Shown piece after piece: positions 45,959-54,801 of a stretch of 64,000 bases of DNA. Numbering within the stretch: position 1 is the stretch's first letter; each line of letters opens with the position of its first letter. The DNA is taken from assembly GCF_000281895.1 (NCBI RefSeq), contig NZ_CM001558.1, forward strand, positions 2,174,556 through 2,238,555. Reading direction: 5' to 3'. A model generated the notes under the pieces. The model searched no databases, had not been told where the DNA came from, and saw only the letters and a program-made list of their open reading frames with translations. This stretch comes from Pseudomonas fluorescens Q2-87. GTDB taxonomy: Bacteria > Pseudomonadota > Gammaproteobacteria > Pseudomonadales > Pseudomonadaceae. A program made the position numbers and the translations under genes.

Positions 45959-46798
45959 CTAAAACGGGTGCTGTGTCAGCAACGGCAACAACCACTCGCA
46001 AGGCTCTTCCAGTTTCAAGTCCAGCAACTCGTCGGCCCGGGTCTTGCCCCGGTTGATCGCCAACAGTGGCTTGCCCTGGTCCTTGATCGCCTTGCAGAGC
46101 CGAAACGCCGAATAAGCCATCAGCGACGAGCCCACCACCAGCAGGCCATCTGCTTGCCGGACGGCTTCAGTGGCGCGGGTCGCAGTGGCGGGAGCGACAT
46201 TTTCACCAAAGAACACCACGTCGGGTTTCAAGCGCTCACCGTCGCAATGGGGGCAGCGGGGTACCTGGAAGCGCGCCTCGAACGCCGAGTCCAGCAGGGT
46301 GTCGCCGTCGGGCGCCTGCACGGCGTCGACACCGGCCAGGTAAGGATTCTGCGCTTCCATCAACAACTGGATCTGCTGCCGCTCGCTGCGCTGCTCGCAA
46401 TCCAGGCACAGCACGCGGTGCAGGCTGCCGTGGAGTTCAATGACGTCCTGGCTGCCGGCCTGGTCGTGCAGCGTGTCGACATTCTGGGTAATCAACCCGC
46501 TGATGCGCTGCTGTGCCTGCAACTCGGCCAAGGCTTCATGGGCCACGTTTGGCCGGGCCTGCCTCACCCGTGGCCAGCCCAGCATCGCCCGCGCCCAATA
46601 GCGTCGACGGGACTCGGTCTGGGCGAGGAATTCCTGGTACATCATCGGCTGGCGCCCCCGACGCACGCCCTCACTGTCGCGGTAGTCGGGAATGCCCGAG
46701 GGGGTGCTGATGCCGGCGCCGGTGAGCACCAGGAATCGGCGCCCGGCCATATGCTCCAGCAGCTGATCGAGCGGTTCGAAGTGAAGGTCGTCGGGCAT
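45959..46798 (-). CDS. Sir2-family NAD-dependent protein deacylase
   Basis: A 279-residue sirtuin: G-A-G-I-S-T-P-S-G-I-P-D-Y-R near residue 27, T-Q-N-V-D-T-L-H near 111, catalytic H in E-L-H-G, and a zinc site with C-L-D-C and C-P-H-C. The S-T-P-S-G-I-P-D-Y-R form is typical of SIRT4-like class II sirtuins. It removes acyl groups from lysine using NAD. The ATG at 46798 has GGAG seven bases upstream. Confidence 0.92.
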   Translation of the reverse strand: MPDDLHFEPLDQLLEHMAGRRFLVLTGAGISTPSGIPDYRDSEGVRRGRQPMMYQEFLAQTESRRRYWARAMLGWPRVRQARPNVAHEALAELQAQQRISGLITQNVDTLHDQAGSQDVIELHGSLHRVLCLDCEQRSERQQIQLLMEAQNPYLAGVDAVQAPDGDTLLDSAFEARFQVPRCPHCDGERLKPDVVFFGENVAPATATRATEAVRQADGLLVVGSSLMAYSAFRLCKAIKDQGKPLLAINRGKTRADELLDLKLEEPCEWLLPLLTQHPF

Positions 46799-46992
46799 GG
46801 CATGTCTCCGTTGGCCTGGAGCCGTTGAGGTTAGCATTCCCATCGACCAGTGAAACGATGGCGGCGCCTTTCGTCGCCCTGAAAGGCGGTTCCGCCAAAC
46901 TTTCCTCAGCGCCGCGATATCCACTTTTATGTACGGTATTTCCATCATTGTCGCGCTGCGGTGCGGTGGCGACCTCTCGCAAGGAGAACGAA

Positions 46993-47502
46993 ATGGCAAC
47001 GCCTAAAGAGAACCTCCTGGACTGGCTCAACGACGCCCATGCCATGGAGCAGCAAGCGGAGAAAATGCTCAAGGCCCAGGCCGAACGCCTGGAGCACTAC
47101 CCCGTACTCAAGGCCCGGATCGAGCAGCACATCGAGGAAACACTCGGGCAACAGAAGCTGGTGGACCAGTGCATCCAGCGCTTGGGTGGCAGCACCTCGA
47201 TGATCAAGGACATGGCCGGCAAACTCATGGCTTTCGGCCAAGCCATGGGCGGCATGATGATGACCGACGAGGTGGTTAAGGGCGCGATGAGCGGCTACGT
47301 GTTCGAGAACCTGGAAATCGCTTCTTATACGGTGCTGATCGAGGCCGCCAAAGTGGCCGGTGACGTGGAAACGCAACGGGCCTGCGAACAGATCCTGCCG
47401 CAGGAAATCGCCATGGCCGATTGGTTGCGCGAACACTTGCCGGAAATCACCCAGGCCTTCCTGGAACGTTCCGCCAACCCGCATACCGAAGCCAAGCGCT
47501 AA
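46993..47502 (+). CDS. YciF-like ferritin-fold stress protein (DUF892)
   Basis: A 169-residue all-helical protein of the YciF/DUF892 type, with conserved acidic and histidine residues in the four helices (H-A-M-E-Q-Q, I-E-Q-H-I-E-E-T, E-N-L-E-I-A-S-Y). Members bind a di-metal centre and are induced by osmotic or oxidative stress. AAGGAG is six bases before the ATG. It opens the stress gene region. Confidence 0.85.
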   Translation: MATPKENLLDWLNDAHAMEQQAEKMLKAQAERLEHYPVLKARIEQHIEETLGQQKLVDQCIQRLGGSTSMIKDMAGKLMAFGQAMGGMMMTDEVVKGAMSGYVFENLEIASYTVLIEAAKVAGDVETQRACEQILPQEIAMADWLREHLPEITQAFLERSANPHTEAKR

Positions 47503-47559
47503 AGGGCCCGTGTGGCCGGTTACGCCTGTAGCCGGCCAGCAGCCTTCACGAGGAGAGGC

Positions 47560-47829
47560 ATGAATAAAACCACCGGTGAAGTACGCGCCATCAATCGCCA
47601 GAGCGGCCTGGTCGGCGTGCTCGTGGCAGATGCGGGCGGCCATACCGTTTTCGAATTGCGTTCGGTCAATGACATCAGCGTCGGGGACGTCATGGAGTGG
47701 GACTGCGGGACAGCGCTCGGCACACAGGTCTACCGCAACCTGACCAAGGGCTGGGCCGCCGATGTTTATGTCGAAAACCATGGCGTCGCGGCGGCGAATC
47801 TGGAAGTTCAATTACTGGTGGGGTCTTGA
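47560..47829 (+). CDS. Small protein of unknown function in the stress region
   Basis: An 89-residue protein, beta-rich by pattern (V-R-A-I-N-R-Q-S-G-L-V-G-V-L-V, then W-D-C-G and A-D-V-Y-V-E-N-H). AGGAGAGGC directly precedes the ATG. It has no signal peptide. I do not recognise a family. The order between a YciF-like protein and metallothionein suggests stress-related expression. Confidence 0.7.
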   Translation: MNKTTGEVRAINRQSGLVGVLVADAGGHTVFELRSVNDISVGDVMEWDCGTALGTQVYRNLTKGWAADVYVENHGVAAANLEVQLLVGS

Positions 47830-47859
47830 AGAGACACCGGACAACGCAGGAGGACGAGC

Positions 47860-48108
47860 ATGAACGAGTTACGTTGCGGCTGCCCGGATTGCCACTGCAA
47901 GGTAGATCCGGAGCGCGTATTCAATCACGACGGCGAAGCCTATTGCAGCCAGGCCTGTGCCGAGCAGCACCCCAACGGCGAGCCCTGTCCGGCGCCGGAT
48001 TGCCATTGTGAGCGCAGCGGCAAGGTCGGTGGGCGGGACATTACCAACAATCAACTGGACGAGGCCCTGGAAGAAACCTTTCCAGCCAGTGACCCGATTT
48101 CTCCCTGA
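47860..48108 (+). CDS. Bacterial metallothionein (BmtA/SmtA type)
   Basis: An 82-residue protein with nine cysteines in the bacterial metallothionein pattern: C6-x-C8-x2-C11-x-C13, then C29, C33, C42, C47 and C49, plus histidines. It binds Zn or Cd in a cluster. A longer C-terminal tail (33 residues, acidic) extends beyond the fold. It starts about 30 bp after the 89-residue protein gene. Confidence 0.9.
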   Translation: MNELRCGCPDCHCKVDPERVFNHDGEAYCSQACAEQHPNGEPCPAPDCHCERSGKVGGRDITNNQLDEALEETFPASDPISP

Positions 48109-48499
48109 TTTTTCGCTTGAATCCGGGCATTGGCAGCAGCGTGCCCGGACACCGCAAGCCGGTCAGTGCGGTGGTGCAAGACAACACCGGCAGCCCGCGA
48201 GTTTTGGCTTCCTGGAACGGCGCGAGGCCAGGGTGACGAGACCGGTGCAAAGGGGTGCCGGCGCCATCCGGTCTTTGGCGGACGGCGTGGAAAGACACGC
48301 ACTGTTCAAATAATTAATGGCGCGCCGCTTGGGCGATAGCGGGTTGTAATAGATCCAACTAGTGCATTTGAAAGTGAACTTCATCGTTACGACCGTTCGT
48401 CGTGGTATGCGCGCCTTTTTTCAAACCTTGGGCGGGACAGGTTTTCTCAATAAGACGAGCCAATGCGGTTCGCTAACAGCAACTAACGAGGTGAATGAA
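48109..48499. other. Intergenic region upstream of the KGG-repeat gene
   Basis: About 390 bp without a believable gene; the short frames on either strand lack ribosome sites. The right half is AT-richer and should hold the stress promoter of the KGG gene, but no clear sigma-factor pattern could be fixed. Confidence 0.4.
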
Positions 48500-48877
48500 A
48501 TGGCTAACACAGGCAATAACAACCCTGGCAATTTCGCTAACGATCGTGAGAAAGCATCGGAAGCGGGCAAGAAAGGCGGCCAGGCTTCGGGCGGCAACTT
48601 CGCCAACGATCCAGAACGCGCAGCCGAAGCAGGACGCAAGGGCGGTCACGTCTCGGGTGGTAATTTTGCCAACGACCCGGAACGTGCCGCAGAAGCCGGC
48701 CGCAAAGGCGGCCAAGCCTCGGGCGGCAACTTTGCCAATGACCCTGAACGCGCCTCGGAAGCTGGCAAGAAGGGCGGCCAGGCGTCGGGTGGCAATTTCG
48801 CCAATGACCGGGAAAAGGCCTCCGAAGCAGGCAAGAAAGGTGGTGAAAACAGCCACGGTGGCGGTCGCAAGTCGTAA
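48500..48877 (+). CDS. KGG-repeat stress protein (YciG/GsiB-like)
   Basis: A 125-residue hydrophilic protein made of five copies of a 22-residue unit built on G-N-F-A-N-D, E-A-G and K-G-G. This is the stress-induced acidophilic repeat (KGG) of YciG and GsiB, thought to be disordered and protective in drying or osmotic stress. GAGGTG lies before the ATG. A strong hairpin follows. Confidence 0.9.
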   Translation: MANTGNNNPGNFANDREKASEAGKKGGQASGGNFANDPERAAEAGRKGGHVSGGNFANDPERAAEAGRKGGQASGGNFANDPERASEAGKKGGQASGGNFANDREKASEAGKKGGENSHGGGRKS

Positions 48878-48890
48878 CGTCCCGAGGCTG

Positions 48891-48930
48891 CAGGTCCCGC
48901 GTTAATAGCGCGGGACCTGTACTGTATTCC
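48891..48930 (+). terminator. Terminator hairpin of the KGG gene
   Basis: An 11-bp perfect stem (48891-48901 with 48909-48919, CAGGTCCCGCG) and a T-rich tail follow the stop codon. Confidence 0.7.
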
Positions 48931-49125
48931 TTTTCAAACACAACAGGTTTTCGCTTGTTGCGTATTCAATGACGCGGCGATATAGACGGCGACTTAATTG
49001 CAGTTTGCCGTTCGTCTTGTTTGTTGAATAAAAACCAAATTATCAACCGTATAACTTCTTCAGAGTCTTGTGGGCCTGTCGTTGGCAGTGTCCGCGTGTC
49101 TTATTGCTGATCGAGGAGTTCAATC

Positions 49126-50007
49126 ATGTTTCTACATAATAAACGACTGCAATACACCGTGCGTGTCGCTGAACCCAATCCTGGGCTTGCCAACCTGTTG
49201 CTCGAACAATTCGGGGGCGCCCAAGGTGAATTGGCGGCGGCGTCACGTTACTTTACGCAGGCGCTGTCCGAGGACGATCCAGGCCGCAAGGATTTACTGA
49301 TGGACATTGCCACCGAAGAGCTCAGCCACTTGGAGGTGATCGGTTCGATCATCGTCATGCTGAACAAAGGCGCCAAGGGCAAGATGGCCGAGGGCGTCGA
49401 GCAGGAAGGCCAGCTGTACCGGGACATCAATGGGGCCGGAAACGACTCGCACATCACCAGCGTTTTGTACGGTGCCGGTTCGCCGCTGACTAACTCGGCC
49501 GGTGTGCCCTGGACCGCCGCGTACATCGACACCATCGGTGAACCCACAGCGGACATGCGCTCAAACATCGCCGCCGAGGCTCGGGCGAAAATCGTGTATG
49601 AGCGGCTGATGAACGTGACCGATGATCCAGGCGTCAAGGAGGCACTGGGCTTTCTGATGACCCGCGAAATCGCCCACCAACTGTCCTTTGAAAAAGCTTT
49701 GCATGCGATCCAGCCGAATTTCCCTCAAGGTAAATTGCCAGGCATGCCGGAGTTCACCCATGTGTACTTCAATATGTCCCAGGGCGAGCCGACCGTTCGC
49801 GGTCCGTGGAACCAGGGCGACGATTGGGAGTTCGTCGAGAACCCAACCCCTGCGGTGGATGGCGGCGACGGAATGGCCAGCGTACAGTTGAGTGAAGCAG
49901 ATGAAGCGTTGCTGATGGACATGAAGGCGCGGACGATGTCCAACCCTGAAAGCGATCCCACCACGGGCGCCGACTTGGGTTCGGGGATGCAAATTGACAA
50001 ACTGTAA
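49126..50007 (+). CDS. Manganese catalase (KatN-like)
   Basis: A 293-residue non-haem catalase with the di-manganese ligands in E-L-A-A-A (E35), D-I-A-T-E-E-L-S-H-L-E-V (E69, H72) and R-E-I-A-H-Q-L-S (E/H near 178-181). It splits hydrogen peroxide. GAGGAG is seven bases before the ATG and an intrinsic terminator follows at 50012. The C-terminal 60 residues are poorly conserved. Confidence 0.93.
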   Translation: MFLHNKRLQYTVRVAEPNPGLANLLLEQFGGAQGELAAASRYFTQALSEDDPGRKDLLMDIATEELSHLEVIGSIIVMLNKGAKGKMAEGVEQEGQLYRDINGAGNDSHITSVLYGAGSPLTNSAGVPWTAAYIDTIGEPTADMRSNIAAEARAKIVYERLMNVTDDPGVKEALGFLMTREIAHQLSFEKALHAIQPNFPQGKLPGMPEFTHVYFNMSQGEPTVRGPWNQGDDWEFVENPTPAVDGGDGMASVQLSEADEALLMDMKARTMSNPESDPTTGADLGSGMQIDKL

Positions 50008-50011
50008 AGAA

Positions 50012-50045
50012 AGGCGAGGGGGGCGACTCCCTCGCCTGAATTTTC
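50012..50045 (+). terminator. Terminator of the manganese catalase gene
   Basis: A 9-bp stem, AGGCGAGGG with CCCTCGCCT, is followed by GAATTTT. Confidence 0.8.
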
Positions 50046-50110
50046 GTCGGGTCGTTCCCATTTTCATGGTAACGATCGGATAAGCCATGGTTAGACAGTA
50101 AGGACATTCG

Positions 50111-51040
50111 ATGGACCAGCCCACCTCCCGAATCCGCTCGCCCTGGCGCACCTGGCTGGGCCCCGTGCAAAACAATCTGTTGCTGGGGGTGAGCTTCTGG
50201 CTGGGCTTGGCAGTGGTCGCGGCGCTGCTGCTGTATAGCGGCTACAACGCATTGGTCGGTGCTGACCGGCACAACTTGGGCTACGCGATCCTGGGCGGCA
50301 CGTCCGGTTTCGTCGCCACTGCCCTGGGTGCGGTCATGGCAGTGGTGTTGCGGGATATCTCGTCGCGGACCCAGGACATCATGCTGGGTTTCGCCGCCGG
50401 GATGATGCTGGCCGCCAGTTCCTTCTCGCTGATCCTGCCAGGCATCGAAGCGGCGCAGATCATCTGTGGTAACCAACTGCTCGCCGCGTTTGTCGTGGTG
50501 GTCGGCCTGGGGTTGGGCGTGGCCCTGATGATCGGCCTCGACCGTTTCGTGCCGCACGAACATGAGCTGAGCGGCCGACGAGGCCCCCAGGCCGAGCGCA
50601 TCAATCGCGTCTGGTTGTTCGTGCTTGCGATCACCTTGCACAACCTGCCGGAGGGCATGGCCATCGGTGTGAGTTTCGCCGACGGCGATTTCAAGGTGGG
50701 CTTGCCCCTGACCACCGCCATTGCCATCCAGGACATTCCCGAAGGCCTCGCCATTGCCATGGCGTTGCGGGTCACCGGCATCAGCACCTTGCGTGCCGCG
50801 CTGATTGCGGTGGGCTCGGGCCTGATGGAACCGCTGGGCTCGGTGATCGGCCTGGGCATGTCGTCGGGCGTGGCCGTCGCGTACCCCATCAGCCTGGGGC
50901 TGGCGGCGGGGGCGATGATCTTCGTGGTGTCCCACGAAGTGATTCCCGAGACCCACCGCAACGGCCACGAAACCCCGGCCACGCTGGGGCTGATGATGGG
51001 GTTTGCCGTCATGATGTTCCTCGATACGGCGTTGGGTTGA
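50111..51040 (+). CDS. ZIP-family metal transporter (GufA-like)
   Basis: A 309-residue membrane protein with about eight segments. The metal-site motifs H-N-L-P-E-G and Q-D-I-P-E-G lie in the two central helices. ZIP proteins import Zn, Mn or Fe into the cytoplasm. Its position after Mn-catalase and metallothionein suggests metal supply under stress. Confidence 0.9.
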   Translation: MDQPTSRIRSPWRTWLGPVQNNLLLGVSFWLGLAVVAALLLYSGYNALVGADRHNLGYAILGGTSGFVATALGAVMAVVLRDISSRTQDIMLGFAAGMMLAASSFSLILPGIEAAQIICGNQLLAAFVVVVGLGLGVALMIGLDRFVPHEHELSGRRGPQAERINRVWLFVLAITLHNLPEGMAIGVSFADGDFKVGLPLTTAIAIQDIPEGLAIAMALRVTGISTLRAALIAVGSGLMEPLGSVIGLGMSSGVAVAYPISLGLAAGAMIFVVSHEVIPETHRNGHETPATLGLMMGFAVMMFLDTALG

Positions 51041-51255
51041 GGAAGGCCTCGACCGTTTCGGAACCTGCTTATATGCGCCCCTCGGGCAGGCTTTTGCGTG
51101 CCCAAGCGGCGCTCGATACCGCACAGCGTCCCACCGCAAAACTCGTTTGAACTCCCCCCTGTCACCCTCCGTCATCTGTTCTGAGAGACACGTATTGGGC
51201 ATCACTGCGGTGGTTGCTCGTTATTGAGTTTTCATCACGGAGGCGATGGACAGAC

Positions 51256-51909
51256 ATGACTATCCCGGACAACAACCCCGAACGGCAAAGTGGTACATCG
51301 AACCAGGCGCGACCCGAAGAACACGTGGACGCTATCAAGGAAGATGTGAACGAGGCCATTGGCAGCGCCCGCGAAAAAGCCGACGCGCAATTTAGTCAGT
51401 ACCGCGACACGGCGGCGGATCAGATCGACGCACTGGCCCGTGGCGCCAAATCGGCGATGTCGGAGCTCGAAGACAACGACACCCTTGGCCTGTCGCATTA
51501 CCTGGCGGACATGGCCGATCGCATGACAGGCCTGGCCAGCACCTTGCGCAACAAGAGCGCCGAACAGCTGCTGCACGAAGGTTCGCGCCTGGCCCGGGAC
51601 AACCCAGCGCTGTTCCTGGCAGGCAGCTTGGCGGTAGGCTTCGGCTTGTCGCGGTTCCTCAAGGCCGGCAGTTCGCCGGTTGCCAGCGATGGTGAAGACC
51701 CTGCGCAAGGGCATTCGACACCACCCCAGGGTGGTTTCGCCGCGGACCGGCCGTTCGACCCCATTCCCGATCCCATCGGCCCAGGCGCCGGTACCGCCAG
51801 TGGGCTTGCCACCGGCATTACCCCCACGTCACCCAATGTCCAGGACCATCCCAGTGACGCCGCCACCGGCTCGTTGCCCGGTTCGGCCAATAGCAAAGGA
51901 GCGTTGTAA
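51256..51909 (+). CDS. DUF883/ElaB-like membrane-anchored stress protein
   Basis: A 217-residue protein with a helical, charged region (residues 20-110, coiled-coil-like) followed by a single hydrophobic stretch (P-A-L-F-L-A-G-S-L-A-V-G-F-G-L) and a Pro/Gly-rich tail. It fits small ribosome-hibernation or envelope-stress proteins of ElaB/DUF883 type only loosely. It ends by overlapping the next ATG. The ribosome site GGAG is 13 bases before the ATG. Confidence 0.65.
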   Translation: MTIPDNNPERQSGTSNQARPEEHVDAIKEDVNEAIGSAREKADAQFSQYRDTAADQIDALARGAKSAMSELEDNDTLGLSHYLADMADRMTGLASTLRNKSAEQLLHEGSRLARDNPALFLAGSLAVGFGLSRFLKAGSSPVASDGEDPAQGHSTPPQGGFAADRPFDPIPDPIGPGAGTASGLATGITPTSPNVQDHPSDAATGSLPGSANSKGAL

Positions 51910-52340
51910 TGAACCGACAAGACCCTGATTTCCAGCGTCCCGCCGCAACTTCCGTGACCGACAACGATGCGTCGGTGGCGGGGCTGTTGAAGCAGTTGAG
52001 CCGCGAAGTCCCTTCGCTGTTTACCAAGGAACTGGCGCTGGCCAAGGCCGAGATCCAGGCAAGCGTCAATACCCTCAAGGCGGGCGTCGCCGGTGTCGCG
52101 GGCGGAGCGATCGTTCTATTGGCGGGTTTTGTCATCCTGTTGATGGCGGTGGTCTACGGCTTGAGCACCATGATGCAACCCTGGCTGGCGGCGCTGATCG
52201 TCGGCGCGGTGACGATGATCATCGGGTTCGTCATGGTGCAGTCGGGCAAAAAACAATTCGAACCCTCGCACTTCAAGCCTGACCGAACCCTCGATGCGTT
52301 GAACAAAGACCAGGAAGCCCTGCGGAGGAAAGCCTCATGA
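51909..52340 (+). CDS. Phage-holin-like DUF1469 membrane protein
   Basis: A 143-residue protein with two adjacent membrane helices (about 58-105) and charged ends, of the DUF1469/holin-superfamily type. Despite the name these are chromosomal envelope proteins in pseudomonads. It overlaps the gene before it by one base and the following one by four (ATGA), so all three are one operon. Confidence 0.8.
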   Translation: MNRQDPDFQRPAATSVTDNDASVAGLLKQLSREVPSLFTKELALAKAEIQASVNTLKAGVAGVAGGAIVLLAGFVILLMAVVYGLSTMMQPWLAALIVGAVTMIIGFVMVQSGKKQFEPSHFKPDRTLDALNKDQEALRRKAS

Positions 52341-53146
52341 AGGATGAATTCAAAACCGAATCCCAGAAGAGCCCGGAAACCATCGAGCGTGAAATCGACG
52401 AGCAACGGGATCACATTAGCCATATCGTCGATGCCCTGGGCAGCAAGTTCACGCCGGGGCAGATGCTCGATCAGGCCATGAGCCTGATGCAGGGTAACGG
52501 CGCGGCTTTCTTCAGCAACCTGGGCACCAGCGTGCGCAACAACCCGGTGCCCACGGTGCTCACTACCGTGGGCCTTTGCTGGTTGATGCTGGGCCAGAAC
52601 CATCCCCCACGCGTCGGCTACCGTGTCGGTCCGGACCAGGCGTCCAGCGGTTGGAGCGAGGGGCTTTCAGGTGGCCTGGACAGCGCCAAGGAACATCTGC
52701 ACAGCACCAGCGATTCGTTGCGAGAAGGTTTTCACCATCTCAAGGACAAGGCATCGCACTTGGCCGATGACCTGGGGGCAGGGGCTCGTCATGCCCGGCA
52801 CAGCGCTCACGAAAGGCGCGAGCGCATGTCCCATTACTCCCAAGAGTCGGGCGCGCAATTGAGCCGTCTGCTCAAGGAGCAACCCTTGATGATGGCGGCT
52901 GCCGGGATCGCCCTGGGCGCCATGCTCGGCGCCGCACTGCCCAGCACGTCCACGGAGCAGCGGGTGATGGGCAAGACCAGTGCCGGCATGGCTGACAAAG
53001 CCAAACGGACGGCGCGTGAGGGGTACGAGGCGGCGCGCGATACGGTGAGCCGGACCACCAGCCACCGTGATGACACGGCGCCCACGGCACCCAATGGCCA
53101 GGCGCGCTCCGGCACTGACCTGTCGGAGGGGCTCGGCACCTCATAG
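52337..53146 (+). CDS. DUF3618-family membrane-associated protein
   Basis: A 269-residue protein with the DUF3618 N-terminal motif (I-E-R-E-I-D-E-Q-R-D-H-I), a hydrophobic segment near 70-85, a coiled-coil stretch, and a second hydrophobic segment near 185-200. It is third in the envelope triad. Function unknown; similar triads are common in stress islands of soil bacteria. Confidence 0.82.
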   Translation: MKDEFKTESQKSPETIEREIDEQRDHISHIVDALGSKFTPGQMLDQAMSLMQGNGAAFFSNLGTSVRNNPVPTVLTTVGLCWLMLGQNHPPRVGYRVGPDQASSGWSEGLSGGLDSAKEHLHSTSDSLREGFHHLKDKASHLADDLGAGARHARHSAHERRERMSHYSQESGAQLSRLLKEQPLMMAAAGIALGAMLGAALPSTSTEQRVMGKTSAGMADKAKRTAREGYEAARDTVSRTTSHRDDTAPTAPNGQARSGTDLSEGLGTS

Positions 53147-53162
53147 GCGAGGGCCCGACGGG

Positions 53163-53200
53163 CCGGCGCAGTGTGACCAACACCTGCGCCGGTCGGTTTT
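53163..53200 (+). terminator. Terminator after the DUF3618 gene
   Basis: A 9-bp stem, CCGGCGCAG with CTGCGCCGG, is followed by TCGGTTTT. It separates the envelope triad from the homospermidine synthase gene and supports the latter's start at 53238. Confidence 0.75.
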
Positions 53201-53237
53201 ACAGCGTGATCAATCCGTCTCTCCAAGGAGAGAACAC

Positions 53238-54644
53238 ATGGCACAGCGAATACCGTTCACCGGCCATCTGATTGTCATCGGCTTTGGCTCCATCGCCCGG
53301 GCCACCTTGCCATTACTGTTGGGCCAGGATCACATCCCGGTCAGGCAGATCACCGTGATCGCACCGGTGATCGAACAGCAGATCTGGTTCAAGGATCGGG
53401 GCATTCGCTTCGTGCGCAAGGCATTGACCGAGCCTACCTTTGCCAAAATCCTGGACCGCTTCGTCAAGCCTGGAGATTTCATCGTCAACCTCTCGGTGGA
53501 GGTCAGCTCGCTGGCGTTGATGGCGTATGCCTGCGACAAGGGCGCGCTGTACCTCGACACGTGCGTGGAACCTTGGGCGGGCGGCTACAGCGACCCACAA
53601 CTGAGCTTGTCGCGCCGCACCAATTACGCGTTGCGCTACCAAGTCCTGGACCTGCGCAAAAAACTCGGCAGAGGCCCCACCGCCGTCGTGGCCCACGGGG
53701 CAAATCCAGGCCTGATAACGCACCTGCTCAAGGCCGGCCTGGTGGAACTGGCGATGCAACTGGATCATCCGTTGCCACAACAGCGCGCAGGCGTGGATTG
53801 GGCCCGCCTGTGCATGCAGACAGGCATCAAGGTGATTCACTTTGCCGAGCGTGATACCCAGCGTTCCCTGCGCCTCAAGCAGGACGATGAGTTCGTCAAC
53901 ACCTGGTCGGTGGAAGGGTTCATCAGCGAGGGCCGCCAACCAGCGGAGCTGGGCTGGGGCACTCACGAACGCCGTTGGCCATCGTCTGCCCAGCGGCATC
54001 GCTTCGGCACACGCAACGCCATCTATCTGGAACGCCCAAGCGCCAGCGTACGGATCAAGACGTGGACGCCAATAGGCGGACCGTGCCTGGGACTGATGAT
54101 CACCCATCATGAAACGGCTTCGACCGCCGATCTGCTGACGGTGAAAGAGCGGCAGAAGCTGATCTATCGACCCACGCTGCACTACGCCTACCATCCGTGC
54201 AACGACGCGCTGCTATCGATTCACGAACTGATCGGCCGCGGCTGGCAGCCCCAAGGCCAGCAACGCATCCTCAACGACGAAATCGACAGTGGCGGCATCG
54301 ATGCGCTGGGTGTGTTGTTGATGGGCCACGGCCTGAATGCCTTTTGGTATGGATCGGTGCTGAGCATCGACGAGGCCCGGGCCCTGGTGCCATTCAACAA
54401 CGCCACCAGCCTGCAGGTGGCGGCGGGGGTGTTGTCGGGAATCGTGTGGGCGGTGGAGCATCCGGATCGCGGCATCGTCGAACCGGAGCAGATGGATTAC
54501 GAACGGGTGCTGGAAGTGGCCAGGCCTTACCTTGGCACCTTGATAGGCCAGCAAACCGATTGGACGCCGGTGGGGGCCGTGCATGAGCCGTCCCGGGACG
54601 GTGCGGCAGATGCCTGGCAATTCGAGCATTTCACCCGGTTCTGA
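53238..54644 (+). CDS. hss: Homospermidine synthase
   Basis: A 468-residue saccharopine-dehydrogenase-like enzyme with the Rossmann motif I-V-I-G-F-G-S-I-A near residue 15 and the homospermidine synthase segments H-G-A-N-P-G-L-I and D-T-C-V-E-P-W. It makes sym-homospermidine from putrescine/spermidine with NAD. The ATG has AAGGAG upstream; earlier in-frame starts lie in the previous gene and across a terminator. Confidence 0.93.
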   Translation: MAQRIPFTGHLIVIGFGSIARATLPLLLGQDHIPVRQITVIAPVIEQQIWFKDRGIRFVRKALTEPTFAKILDRFVKPGDFIVNLSVEVSSLALMAYACDKGALYLDTCVEPWAGGYSDPQLSLSRRTNYALRYQVLDLRKKLGRGPTAVVAHGANPGLITHLLKAGLVELAMQLDHPLPQQRAGVDWARLCMQTGIKVIHFAERDTQRSLRLKQDDEFVNTWSVEGFISEGRQPAELGWGTHERRWPSSAQRHRFGTRNAIYLERPSASVRIKTWTPIGGPCLGLMITHHETASTADLLTVKERQKLIYRPTLHYAYHPCNDALLSIHELIGRGWQPQGQQRILNDEIDSGGIDALGVLLMGHGLNAFWYGSVLSIDEARALVPFNNATSLQVAAGVLSGIVWAVEHPDRGIVEPEQMDYERVLEVARPYLGTLIGQQTDWTPVGAVHEPSRDGAADAWQFEHFTRF

Positions 54645-54695
54645 AGGCGTCGCGGTATTACTCGGCTGACCCGAAGGCACCCGCGATGAAGCCCC

Positions 54696-54723
54696 TTGTG
54701 TGAGCGAGCTTGCTCCCACAGGG
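54696..54723. repeat. Single REP-like palindrome
   Basis: GTGTGAGCGAGCTTGCTCCCAC-type half of the REP family lies after the homospermidine synthase gene. Only one arm is present. Confidence 0.6.
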
Positions 54724-54801
54724 TTTTGTGTTTAGGCCGGTTGCGGTTTTTCGCGGCCTATACTCAACCAAGGGGTGACATGAATCCGGGGTGGCGCGAT
54801 T

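Noticed and set aside
51909..52340. Prophage signature from a holin-like protein
   Set aside because: No endolysin, structural or integrase gene is nearby, and the gene is coupled to two bacterial envelope genes.
53067..53237. N-terminal extension of homospermidine synthase by 57 residues
   Set aside because: It would overlap the DUF3618 gene and cross a terminator; the ATG at 53238 has a strong ribosome site.
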